Positions 1 through 6,103 of a DNA stretch of 6,126 nt are shown one piece after another; the stretch's first letter is position 1; each line of letters opens with the position of its first letter. The stretch spans positions 1-6,126 of the forward strand of contig DPPH01000219.1 of the NCBI GenBank assembly GCA_003539375.1, read 5' to 3'. This DNA is from Clostridiales bacterium (GTDB lineage: Bacteria > Bacillota > Clostridia > Tissierellales > Dethiosulfatibacteraceae). The translations under genes and the position numbers were made by a program. The notes below the pieces were generated by a model. The model had not been told where the DNA came from, did no database searches, and saw nothing but the letters and a program-made list of their open reading frames with translations.

Positions 1-539
1 GGTCTTTGGATTTCTCCATCTTCTTGATTTAAATCAAGGGGTGAAATATAGACTTGTCCCTCTGTTAAATCTTCAGCATGTTTAAAATAATATCTTCCCT
101 GTTTATCTTGAAGGTTACCATTTTTTACAACATAAGGTTCTTTTAGTATTCTATTATTAACTCTAATTACTTCGTTTCCACTATTATCTATTAACCTAAT
201 TTGATCAAATTCTGTCTTATTATTAGCTATTCTAACAAACAGTTCTGCTAAATTGTTTTTGTTTTCTTCAGTACTGTTTATTTTATAATCTGCCATTTCT
301 TGGGAATCCTTGATAACCATAAGATCATCAATGTTTGATTCCACTTTAGTTTTAATGATATATTCAATAGTATCTATTCGCTGTTTTTGCTCAGCAGCAG
401 TAATTCGCCTAGATGTTTCCATTTCAACTCCTGATATATAATCAACTAAAAGAAATATACCAATTGCAACTGGTATGAAAGCAGCTAGAAAAATTTTTAA
501 TATATTTACTGCATCTTTCTTGTTTAAATTAATATGCAT
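1..539 (-). CDS. Membrane-anchored sensor protein with Cache-like extracellular domain (N-terminal part, runs off left edge)
   Basis: This minus-strand frame is open from the ATG at 539 to the window edge, about 180 codons with no stop. A GGGGAG ribosome binding site lies 8 bases before the ATG. Residues about 12-34 form one hydrophobic membrane segment after a short, lysine-containing cytoplasmic start. The region that follows (about 35-180) is polar and looks extracytoplasmic. It carries motifs I recognise from Cache-type ligand-binding domains of diguanylate cyclases, chemoreceptors and sensor kinases: FDQIRLIDNSGNEVIRVN at 111-128, GRYYFKHA at 148-155 and GQVYISPLDLNQEDGEI at 161-177. The family role is to bind a small extracellular ligand and signal across the membrane to a GGDEF, histidine-kinase or methyl-accepting domain. 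That output domain is outside the window, so the exact type cannot be named. It has its own promoter and is transcribed alone or as the first gene of a unit continuing leftward. Confidence 0.85.
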   Translation of the reverse strand, partial: MHINLNKKDAVNILKIFLAAFIPVAIGIFLLVDYISGVEMETSRRITAAEQKQRIDTIEYIIKTKVESNIDDLMVIKDSQEMADYKINSTEENKNNLAELFVRIANNKTEFDQIRLIDNSGNEVIRVNNRILKEPYVVKNGNLQDKQGRYYFKHAEDLTEGQVYISPLDLNQEDGEIQR

Positions 540-568
540 ACAAAAGACTCCCCGACATTGATATCTTG

Positions 569-577
569 ATTATATCA
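569..577 (-). promoter_or_regulatory. Extended -10 promoter of the sensor gene
   Basis: The minus strand reads TGATATAAT, a perfect TATAAT preceded by the TG of an extended -10 element. I see no good -35 box at normal spacing, which is typical of extended -10 promoters. The predicted transcription start would give a leader of roughly 20 bases, just long enough to hold the GGGGAG ribosome binding site. Confidence 0.55.
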
Positions 578-639
578 TAATAAGCTCCTATTTTATAAAT
601 TTTTTATTAATTTAGAGATTCAAAGTATTAAATTTACGA

Positions 640-687
640 AAAATAAAACATACTGCTACAGAAAATTGTAGCAGTATGTTTTATTTT
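640..687 (-). terminator. Long perfect hairpin, probable terminator of the small membrane protein gene
   Basis: Positions 640-660 and 667-687 are exact reverse complements, a 21-bp perfect stem with a 6-base loop. The outer pairs are A/T-rich (AAAATAAAA against TTTTATTTT) and the core contains TACTGCTACA. It lies 12 bases past the stop of the 80-residue gene. The stem starts with an A run and ends with a T run on both strands, so it could act in both directions. No gene comes in from the left on the plus strand, so its likely task is to end the minus-strand transcript before the sensor promoter. The stem is longer than that of an average terminator. Confidence 0.75.
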
Positions 688-699
688 AGGATAATTTTT

Positions 700-942
700 T
701 TAAAATATCAGCTTCAAAAGCATTATGAATCCACCAATAATTATAAATGGTATAAATAATATTCTAAGGATTAGAATTCCCGATCCTATAATTGCAGTAA
801 CAGGTATTGCTATAAATGGTAAAAAGGAAAATAGAAATACAAAGCCTAAAATAACGAATAATATTTTTAAAACCAACAAACTTACTTTTAAAGCGATGGA
901 TATAAATATAAAAAATAGAAAAATTCCAATTAATGTTTCCAT
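700..942 (-). CDS. Small hydrophobic membrane protein of unknown function
   Basis: The gene encodes 80 residues from an ATG with a strong AAGGAGAG ribosome binding site 8 bases upstream, and is followed at once by a hairpin terminator. It also has a plausible promoter, so it looks like a real single-gene unit. The product is almost entirely membrane-embedded. Residues about 3-18, 21-41 and 43-78 are hydrophobic stretches rich in Ile, Leu and Phe, broken only by K19, K26, P42, P47, R60, P65 and K77. Three or perhaps four short membrane helices fit. There is no signal peptide cleavage site, catalytic motif or soluble domain, and I do not recognise a family. A holin-like or membrane-stress protein is possible, but nothing in the sequence decides this. 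Two other open frames cover the same bases (725-982 plus and 764-1000 minus). They lack a ribosome binding site and are judged to be shadows. Confidence 0.7.
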   Translation of the reverse strand: METLIGIFLFFIFISIALKVSLLVLKILFVILGFVFLFSFLPFIAIPVTAIIGSGILILRILFIPFIIIGGFIMLLKLIF

Positions 943-971
943 AAAGCATCTCTCCTTTATTATTTGTTTTC

Positions 972-1000
972 ATTATATATAAGGTAACTTTAGTTTTCAT
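972..1000 (-). promoter_or_regulatory. Probable promoter of the small membrane protein gene
   Basis: The minus strand has a perfect TATAAT (972-977) 17 bases downstream of ATGAAA (995-1000), which matches four of six bases of the -35 consensus. The predicted start leaves a short leader containing the AAGGAGAG site. The promoter diverges from that of the marR-family gene, with about 50 bases between the two -35 boxes. Confidence 0.5.
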
Positions 1001-1050
1001 TAACGGATTATTAGAATTTAATTAAAGTAATGAATATTCTTTAATAAATA

Positions 1051-1079
1051 TTGACAATTATTACTAATATGTATATACT
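1051..1079 (+). promoter_or_regulatory. Strong sigma-A-type promoter of the fabT-like/degV operon
   Basis: A perfect TTGACA (1051-1056) is followed after exactly 17 bases by TATACT (1074-1079), five of six matches to TATAAT. Transcription would start near 1086, giving a leader of only about 23 bases. Upstream, ATTAAAG (1021-1027) and CTTTAAT (1039-1045) form a 7-bp inverted repeat with an 11-base spacer, which may be incidental in such AT-rich sequence. Confidence 0.8.
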
Positions 1080-1093
1080 TTGAGTATCAAAGT
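1077..1093 (+). promoter_or_regulatory. FabT-like operator palindrome overlapping -10 and start site
   Basis: ACTTTGAGTATCAAAGT is a perfect 7+7 palindrome with a 3-base centre. Its TTTGA-N3-TCAAA core is the core of the FabT operator known from streptococci (ANTTTGATTATCAAATT), and it differs from that consensus at only two defined positions. It begins inside the -10 box and covers the predicted start site, so a bound protein should block RNA polymerase. The gene just downstream encodes a FabT-like MarR protein, so autoregulation is the simplest reading. The palindrome and its position are seen directly; identity of the bound protein is inferred. Confidence 0.75.
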
Positions 1094-1097
1094 AATT

Positions 1098-1103
1098 AGG
1101 TGG
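1098..1103 (+). promoter_or_regulatory. Ribosome binding site that decides the marR-family start
   Basis: AGGTGG lies 5 bases before the ATG at 1109. A longer frame could begin at the GTG at 1100, but that codon lies inside this ribosome binding site, so the ATG is preferred. Confidence 0.75.
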
Positions 1104-1108
1104 TATAT

Positions 1109-1555
1109 ATGAGAGAAAATCATAGTTCATTAAATAAAATATTAGTAAAATTATTCAACGATATCCTAAAGATAGAAGAAAAGTTTCTCTGTAGAGGAGA
1201 ATTTAAATCTTTAACAATATCGGAATTTCATATTATTGAAAATATAGGTCTCGGAGAAGGTAAAACCATGTCGGAAACGGCAAAGGCTTTAAAAATTACA
1301 TCGGGAACTCTTACAACAGGAATTGACAATCTTGTTAAAAAAGGATATGTTTTTAGGAAGAGATCTACAGAAGATAGGAGAAAAGTTTTAATCAAACTTA
1401 CGGAAAAGGGTATGAAGGCTTATAATACCCACTATAAGTTCCATGAGGAAATGGTTGCAGATACCCTTCAAGAAATTCCAAAAGAAGAAGAAGAAGTTCT
1501 AATAAGGGCTTTGTTTAATGTAGATAAATACTTTAAGAAAAAATACAAACTATAG
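1109..1555 (+). CDS. fabT: MarR-family transcriptional regulator, FabT-like (fatty acid synthesis regulator)
   Basis: This 148-residue protein has the normal MarR length and layout: dimerisation helices at the N-terminus (about 5-30) and C-terminus (about 103-145) around a winged helix-turn-helix. The recognition region TMSETAKALKITSGTLTTGI sits at about 54-73, followed by NLVKKGYV and the wing RSTEDRRKVLIKLTEKG (about 85-101) with the family's DRR. The pattern FNDILKIEEKFL near residues 16-27, together with the TMSE...GTLTT helix, resembles FabT of streptococci and clostridia. FabT represses type II fatty acid synthesis genes when acyl-ACP is available. A FabT-like operator lies on its own promoter, which supports the assignment and implies self-repression. 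Unusually, the next gene is not a fab gene but degV/fakB, 12 bases downstream. A less specific MarR role cannot be excluded, because FabT is called from sequence pattern and operator only. Confidence 0.8.
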   Translation: MRENHSSLNKILVKLFNDILKIEEKFLCRGEFKSLTISEFHIIENIGLGEGKTMSETAKALKITSGTLTTGIDNLVKKGYVFRKRSTEDRRKVLIKLTEKGMKAYNTHYKFHEEMVADTLQEIPKEEEEVLIRALFNVDKYFKKKYKL

Positions 1556-1567
1556 TCGGAGGTTCAA

Positions 1568-2416
1568 ATGAGTATAAAAATTGTGACAGACAGTACATGT
1601 GATTTACCAAGGGAATTTGTTGAAAAATACGACATTAAGGTAGTTCCATTATCGGTAAATTTTGGTGATGATTCCTATTTAGATGGTATAGAAATAAGTA
1701 ATAAAGAATTTTACGACAGGCTTAGAAATTCAGATAAGCTACCTACTACTTCTCAGGTTAGTCCTGGTGAGTTTGTTGAAGTTTTTAACGAAATATTGGA
1801 TAAGGATGATGAAGTTTTAGGAATATTTTTAGCAAAAGAATTTAGTGGGACCTTTCCCTCAGCTAAAATTGCAAAGGATATAATAAAATCAGATAAAATT
1901 CATTTGATTGATTCAAGAGGCGTTACTGGAGCTTTAGCTGCAGTAGTTTTAGCTGCTGGAGATTTAATCCAAAGAGGCCTTTCAATAGAAAATATTGAAC
2001 TTAGACTGAATGAGTTCATTAGAAATTCAGAGAGTATTTTAGTAATAGATACCCTGGAGTACCTTGTAAAAGGTGGCCGAATCTCAAAAGCCCAGGGAGC
2101 TATCGGGTCAGTTTTAAGTGTAAAACCCGTACTCACTATAGGGGATGGAAAACTGGATACTCTTGCTAAAGTAAGGGGAAGAAAAAAAGGTATCAAGTGG
2201 ATGATAGACTGGGTTAATGACAATAGGTTTGACCTATCGGATAAAAGAGTATTCATACTGGACACTGACGATCCAAAATTTCATCAAGATATAAAGGATG
2301 CTCTTCTTGAAAACTTTGAAGTTGGAGAAATTATAGATATTGAGGTTGGCGCAGTAGTAGGAACCCACAGCGGTCCAGGATGCGGCGGCATATGTTTTAT
2401 AAATGAAAAAATTTAA
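1568..2416 (+). CDS. DegV family protein, probable fatty-acid-binding subunit (FakB-like)
   Basis: The gene encodes 282 residues, normal for DegV proteins. The ATG has a GGAGG site 5 bases upstream, and the gene follows the FabT-like regulator by 12 bases with no terminator between. The family's landmarks appear in order: IVTDSTCDLP at 5-14, TSQVSPGEF at 61-69 (the TSQ lipid-carboxylate loop), FSGTFPSA at 92-99, DTLEYLVKGGRIS at 161-173, KPVLT at 186-190, and VVGTHSGPGCGG at 263-274. Characterised members (FakB) hold a fatty acid while the kinase FakA phosphorylates it to acyl-phosphate, which feeds phospholipid synthesis. Those ligand-contacting motifs are intact here. The protein is cytosolic, with no signal peptide or membrane segment. 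No fakA gene is in the window, so the kinase must be encoded elsewhere if this is a true FakB. Acyl-chain preference cannot be read from the sequence. Confidence 0.9.
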   Translation: MSIKIVTDSTCDLPREFVEKYDIKVVPLSVNFGDDSYLDGIEISNKEFYDRLRNSDKLPTTSQVSPGEFVEVFNEILDKDDEVLGIFLAKEFSGTFPSAKIAKDIIKSDKIHLIDSRGVTGALAAVVLAAGDLIQRGLSIENIELRLNEFIRNSESILVIDTLEYLVKGGRISKAQGAIGSVLSVKPVLTIGDGKLDTLAKVRGRKKGIKWMIDWVNDNRFDLSDKRVFILDTDDPKFHQDIKDALLENFEVGEIIDIEVGAVVGTHSGPGCGGICFINEKI

Positions 2417-2430
2417 TATTAAAAATAAGT

Positions 2431-2470
2431 GACTTATATGTTGAAAGAAACAACATATAAGTCTTTTTTT
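2431..2470 (+). terminator. Intrinsic terminator between convergent degV and metA
   Basis: GACTTATATGTTG (2431-2443) pairs perfectly with CAACATATAAGTC (2451-2463) across a 7-base loop, and seven Ts follow directly. On the other strand a T-rich stretch follows four bases after the stem, so the hairpin could also end the met transcript. The metA stop codon overlaps the T run at 2469-2471, so the two operons share this one terminator. Confidence 0.9.
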
Positions 2471-3386
2471 ATTTTAAGTCTTCTAAGTTATAAGGAGTTT
2501 CCTGGTATACACAGTAATTTAACCAGTTGCTGAAAAGCAAGTTGGAATGTCCCCTCCACTTTATGGATATCCCTTTTTTAGGATCGTTATCTATGAAATA
2601 ATTTTTAGGTATTTTAATGTTTTCTCCCTTTTCTAAATCTCTTAAATATTCATTTTTTAAGGTATCTTTATCGTATTCTCCGTGGCCTTGTATAAATATC
2701 TGTCTCATATTTTCCGTTGAAGCTATATGTATTCCTGCCTCTCTAGATTTAGCAAGAACCTTTAAATTTGGTACTTTACCAAATTCATCTTCCGATATCT
2801 GAGTATATCTTGAATGAGGTGCATAAAATTCATCATCAAATCCTCTCATTAGCCTGAAAGTAGGTTCTACTACTTTATGGGAAAATACTCCAAATAGTTT
2901 TTCATCTAGATAGTGTCTTTTTACTCCATAGTGGTGATACAATGCAGCTTGAGCACCCCAACATAGGTGTATGGTGCTAAATACATTGGTCTTTGTGAAA
3001 TCTAAAATGCTTTTAAACTCCTCCCAATAATCCACTTCTTCATATGGTACCGTCTCTATGGGAGCTCCAGTAATAATCATTCCGTCGAATTTCTGTTTTT
3101 TTATGTCATCAAAGGTTTTATAGAAGTTGTTAAGGTGGTCTATTCTAGTATTTTTTGTTTCATGGGTCTCCATATGGAGAAGTTGAAGTTCAACCTGTAA
3201 GGGTGTATTTGCAAGCATTCTAATTAACTGGGTCTCTGTTTCTATTTTCTTAGGCATTAAGTTTACTACAGCAATCTTTAAGGGCCTAATATCCTGAGTT
3301 TGAGCTCTCAACTCTTTCATTACAAAAACATTTTCTTCTCTTAAGGTAGAATATGCCGGTAGTTTATCAGATATAATAATAGGCAT
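2469..3386 (-). CDS. metAA: Homoserine O-acetyltransferase, MetA family
   Basis: This 305-residue protein is full length for the MetA family. It transfers an acyl group from acyl-CoA to homoserine, the first committed step of methionine synthesis, in the cytosol. Catalytic residues sit at the family's usual numbers: Cys142 in HLCWGAQAALYHHYG, and His235 and Glu237 in FIQGHGEYD; K46/K47 follow NLMP. Residue 111 (TGAPIETVPYEEV) is glutamate. In characterised Bacillus MetA, Glu111 favours acetyl-CoA, whereas the succinyl-CoA enzyme of E. coli has glycine, so acetyl-CoA use is predicted despite frequent annotation as a succinyltransferase. The ATG overlaps the metY stop by one base (TAATG), indicating translational coupling; an AAGGAAG site lies 7 bases upstream, inside the end of metY. 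It is the last gene of the riboswitch-controlled operon. Confidence 0.95.
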   Translation of the reverse strand: MPIIISDKLPAYSTLREENVFVMKELRAQTQDIRPLKIAVVNLMPKKIETETQLIRMLANTPLQVELQLLHMETHETKNTRIDHLNNFYKTFDDIKKQKFDGMIITGAPIETVPYEEVDYWEEFKSILDFTKTNVFSTIHLCWGAQAALYHHYGVKRHYLDEKLFGVFSHKVVEPTFRLMRGFDDEFYAPHSRYTQISEDEFGKVPNLKVLAKSREAGIHIASTENMRQIFIQGHGEYDKDTLKNEYLRDLEKGENIKIPKNYFIDNDPKKGISIKWRGHSNLLFSNWLNYCVYQETPYNLEDLK

Positions 3387-4663
3387 TATACCACTTCCTT
3401 AATTCCATTCTCAAAATCTTTAATTATATCTTCAATATTTTCTATTCCTACAGAAATTCTAATTAGGTCTGGCAGGACTCCAGATTTAATCTGTTCTTCT
3501 TCTGTAAGCTGTCTGTGAGTTGTACTGGCTGGATGCAAAATGCTAGTTCTTAAATCTCCCAAATGAACGACTAAGGATACTAGTTCCAAATGTTCAGCAA
3601 GTTTCTTTCCAGCTTCAGCCCCTCCTTTTAAGCCAAAGGACAGTATTCCTCCACCACCCTTAGGAAGGTATTTATTACCCATATCGTAGGATTCATGACT
3701 TTCAAGTTTAGGATAACTTACCCATTCAACATCTTTATGGTTTTCTAAAAATTCAGCTAGTTTTAATGCATTTTCACAGTGTCTTCCCATTCTAAGATGA
3801 AGGGTTTCTAAGCCTTTATGAAATAAGAAGGCATTAAAAGGACTTAAGGTCATACCAAAATCTCTTAGCATCTGTACCCTTGCTTTTGTAATATATGCTT
3901 TCTCACCGAAATCTTTTACATACTGTACACCGTGGTAGCTTTCATCGGGATCTACAAGTTCTGGAAATTTTCCGTTGTCCCAATTAAATTTGCCTCCATC
4001 TATTATTACTCCTCCTACACTGGTAGCATGACCGTCTATGTATTTAGTAGCGGAGTGAATTACTATGTCTGCACCATGGTCTAAAGGGTTACAAAGTATA
4101 GGTGTTGCCAAGGTGTTATCAACAATAAAAGGCACATCCATTTTTTTAGACGCTTTTGCAAATTTATCAAAATCTAAAATATTTAGTCCTGGATTACCTA
4201 TAGTTTCTCCAAACAAAGCTTTGGTATTATCTCTACATTCACCTACAATCTCTTCATAGCTTGCATCAGGTTCTACAAAGGTAACCTGTATTCCAAGTTT
4301 TTTGAGAGATACTTTCAGCAAATTAAAAGTACCTCCGTAAATAGTAGAGGCTGCAATTATATGATCTCCGGCACTACATATATTTAAAAATGCTAGAGTG
4401 GTAGCGGCTTGACCGGAAGATGCAGCTAAAGCTCCAACTCCACCCTCCAGTAGGTTTATCTTGTCTTCAAAGGCAGAAACTGTAGGATTGCTGATTCTAG
4501 AATACATATGCTGGTCGCTTTTTAGGTCAAATAGGTCTGCAACATCATCTGAGTTAGAGTATTTGTATGTAGTACTCTGGGTTATAGGTAGGACTCTAGG
4601 TTCTCCGGATTTAGGCTTGTAAGTTCCCTGTACACAGTTGGTTTCAATTTGATAGTTTTTCAT
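3386..4663 (-). CDS. metY: O-acetylhomoserine sulfhydrylase (O-acetylhomoserine aminocarboxypropyltransferase)
   Basis: This is a 425-residue PLP enzyme of the Cys/Met metabolism family, at the usual MetY length. It makes homocysteine and acetate from O-acetylhomoserine and sulfide, bypassing cystathionine. Visible family features are YSRISNPT at 54-61, SSGQAA at 82-87, IYGGT at 108-112 (the tyrosine stacks on PLP), VDNTLATP at 181-188 (Asp182 binds the pyridine nitrogen), HSATKYIDGH at 203-212 with the PLP-binding Lys207, and the C-terminal LGDLRTSILHPASTTH block. The long central stretch around 220-255 is typical of MetY rather than the shorter MetB/MetC enzymes. The start is supported by an AGAAGGAGA site 6 bases before the ATG. 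It is the first gene after the SAM riboswitch and is coupled to metA, which makes its substrate. Confidence 0.95.
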   Translation of the reverse strand: MKNYQIETNCVQGTYKPKSGEPRVLPITQSTTYKYSNSDDVADLFDLKSDQHMYSRISNPTVSAFEDKINLLEGGVGALAASSGQAATTLAFLNICSAGDHIIAASTIYGGTFNLLKVSLKKLGIQVTFVEPDASYEEIVGECRDNTKALFGETIGNPGLNILDFDKFAKASKKMDVPFIVDNTLATPILCNPLDHGADIVIHSATKYIDGHATSVGGVIIDGGKFNWDNGKFPELVDPDESYHGVQYVKDFGEKAYITKARVQMLRDFGMTLSPFNAFLFHKGLETLHLRMGRHCENALKLAEFLENHKDVEWVSYPKLESHESYDMGNKYLPKGGGGILSFGLKGGAEAGKKLAEHLELVSLVVHLGDLRTSILHPASTTHRQLTEEEQIKSGVLPDLIRISVGIENIEDIIKDFENGIKEVV

Positions 4664-4687
4664 AATAATCTCCTTCTATTTTTTTTT

Positions 4688-4720
4688 GTAAAAGAAAAAT
4701 CGCTTCGATAAGAAGCGATT
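4688..4720 (-). terminator. SAM riboswitch expression-platform terminator
   Basis: On the minus strand AATCGCTTC pairs perfectly with GAAGCGATT (4698-4706 with 4712-4720) around a TTATC loop and is followed by TTTCTTTT. Its 5' arm plus loop contain CTTCTTATC, which is exactly complementary to GATAAGAAG at 4733-4741, the 3' strand of aptamer helix P1. Pairing of these two segments would form a 9-bp antiterminator. SAM binding locks P1 and so lets the terminator form. Confidence 0.93.
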
Positions 4721-4734
4721 ATATTTCATATTCT

Positions 4735-4833
4735 TCTTATCTTTCAGGAAAATCCTGGGGGAATTAGCACCTTGCGTTTAACGTAGGTTGCCGAAGTGTC
4801 GTAGGGCCCGTCCCTCAACTTCTCGTGATAAGA
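4735..4833 (-). promoter_or_regulatory. SAM-I (S-box) riboswitch aptamer
   Basis: Read on the minus strand, the conserved SAM-I landmarks occur in order: TCTTATCACGAGAAG (P1 5' strand and the kink-turn side), GAGGGACGGGCCC (P2), CTTCGGCAACC (the J2/3-P3 core), AAGGTGCTAATTCC, and a small hairpin CCAGGATTTTCCTG before GATAAGA, which closes P1. P1 is 7 bp, TCTTATC with GATAAGA. The element lies between a good promoter and metY, with a terminator after it. High SAM should therefore switch the met operon off by early termination. I see no T-box signature, so control is by SAM rather than by uncharged tRNA. Confidence 0.97.
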
Positions 4834-4857
4834 CACGTAATTAAATTGTTGTTTTAT

Positions 4858-4886
4858 ATGATAAACCTTATATTTATTAATGTCAA
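4858..4886 (-). promoter_or_regulatory. Promoter of the met operon
   Basis: On the minus strand a perfect TTGACA (4881-4886) is followed after 17 bases by TATCAT (4858-4863), five of six matches to the -10 consensus. Transcription would start near 4851, about 18 bases before the riboswitch P1 helix. The -35 box lies only 15 bases past the end of the broken permease gene. Confidence 0.75.
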
Positions 4887-4901
4887 GGTAAATTTATTAT
4901 T

Positions 4902-6076
4902 TCATCTTTTAACTTGGACTAATTTTATACCTACTGCTAGGTAAAAAATTCCCATTCCTATAAGTACAAGCAGGGATTTAAGGTAAATCTCCTGACTAAA
5001 TCCCTAGGCTGCAGAGTGAGTTAATACTTCCATAGCCCATTTATGAGGCATGAAATTAGATAAGGTTAGAAGTAGTTTTGAGTTTATAATTTCAAGGGGC
5101 CACATAGTTCCTCCCAACATAGCACTAGCTACAAGTACTATAGGAACTATGGATCCTAACTGTTCATAATTTTTTACCAAGCCAGATATAGTCAACCCTA
5201 CAGAAGTAAAGGTAAATACAAAAGCTGCATATTTCCTAATACCAAGACTACATTCATGCCCCAATTTACATTAAAAATGAATCTTCCGGCTAAAACCATA
5301 AATAGCATCTGACCAAATCCTACTACAAAAGTAGAAATTAAAAGACTTGTCATAATCTTCCATTTTGAAATTGGAGATACCAGTTTTCTGTACCAGGTTT
5401 TTTGTTCTTTTTCTCTTAATATGTCTCCAGCTACAAAAACTATTGTAAATGTTGAAAAAAACAGAGTGAATCCCACTAGATAATGTATTCTCGGGTTGTA
5501 AGCCCAGTCGGCCTCTACTTGAAATACTGATTCTTTAATATTTATAGGTTTTCTGTAATTCCAATGTTCTGCAGCTCTTGAGTAAATATTGTCTATTTCA
5601 TTGTTTTCAACTTGAATACCTTCTTTTTTTAAAACATCTATAGTAGCTGCTCCTGTAATATAAGTGCTTTGTAGTTTAAATATTTCACTTCTAATAGTAT
5701 TTTGGAGTTGGAAAAGCTCTAGGGAGTCTTTTGATTTAATTAGTTCTAAATCTATTTCCTCTCCTTTTAAAACCTGTTGATCAAAAAATTTTGGTATAAT
5801 AATTCCTCCTATTACATTCCCTTTTTCTATAAGTTCTTTTCCTTTTTCTATCTCAACTAATCTAAAGTTCATTGATATGCTGTTGTTAAGCTCTGAGATA
5901 AGTCTCTGAGAGGTAGGAGTCTTGTTGTTATCTATTACTACTGCAGAAGGTTTGTAGTCTCCCGACATAGAGGAAGTAAATACAAAAGTAAGCACCAAAG
6001 TCATGGCTACCATTATGACAATAATCCACTTATCATCTTTTAACAACTTAAATCTAAGATTTAATAAATTCAGCAT
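4902..6076 (-). pseudogene. ABC-2 type transporter permease, broken by a frameshift and an in-frame stop
   Basis: Three readable pieces together make one ABC-2 exporter permease of about 391 residues, a normal size for the family. Piece 1 (6076 to about 5237) starts at an ATG behind AAGGAGG. It holds a membrane segment (about 17-35), a large extracytoplasmic domain (about 40-195), then membrane helices around the cytosolic motif REKEQKTWYRKLVSPIS (221-237). Near 5230-5250 the frame changes; one lost base explains it (VLVL continues into RKYAAFVFTFTSVGL). If unshifted, the frame ends at a TAG at 5200. Piece 2 continues to a TAG at 5004-5006, with the conserved SAMLGGTMWPLEII block. Piece 3, in the same frame after the TAG, reads GFSQEIYLKSLLVLIG and onward to a natural TGA at 4902-4904, giving the expected last membrane helix. 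The family exports drugs, peptides or lipids with an ATPase partner; the substrate is unknown. One lesion could be a sequencing error, but two argue for real decay. Confidence 0.88.
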
Positions 6077-6103
6077 TTGACTTCCTCCTTACTATTAAAA
6101 TGC

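Noticed and set aside
725..982. An 85-codon plus-strand open frame over the small membrane protein gene
   Set aside because: It has no ribosome binding site and is exactly antisense to a frame with a strong one. Its composition (many Ile, Asn and Lys) is what the complement of a hydrophobic AT-rich gene would give.
764..1000. A 78-codon minus-strand frame overlapping the same region
   Set aside because: It starts at the -35 region of the predicted promoter, lacks a ribosome binding site, and shares its bases with the better supported 700-942 gene.
1900..2265. A 121-codon minus-strand frame inside degV
   Set aside because: It is antisense to a well-supported conserved gene, with no ribosome binding site or recognisable motif.
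5004..5006. TAG read as pyrrolysine or another recoded amino acid in the permease
   Set aside because: There is no sign of pyl genes or recoding structure, and the same gene also has a frameshift. The FabT-like gene in this window ends normally at TAG.
5230..5250. Programmed ribosomal frameshift in the permease
   Set aside because: I see no X XXY YYZ slippery heptamer at the junction, and the frame has a second lesion downstream, so mutation or sequencing error is more likely.
5004..5264. An apparently separate 86-residue membrane protein
   Set aside because: It matches the C-terminal part of an ABC-2 permease, abuts the upstream permease frame, and has no ribosome binding site. It is a fragment of the broken gene.
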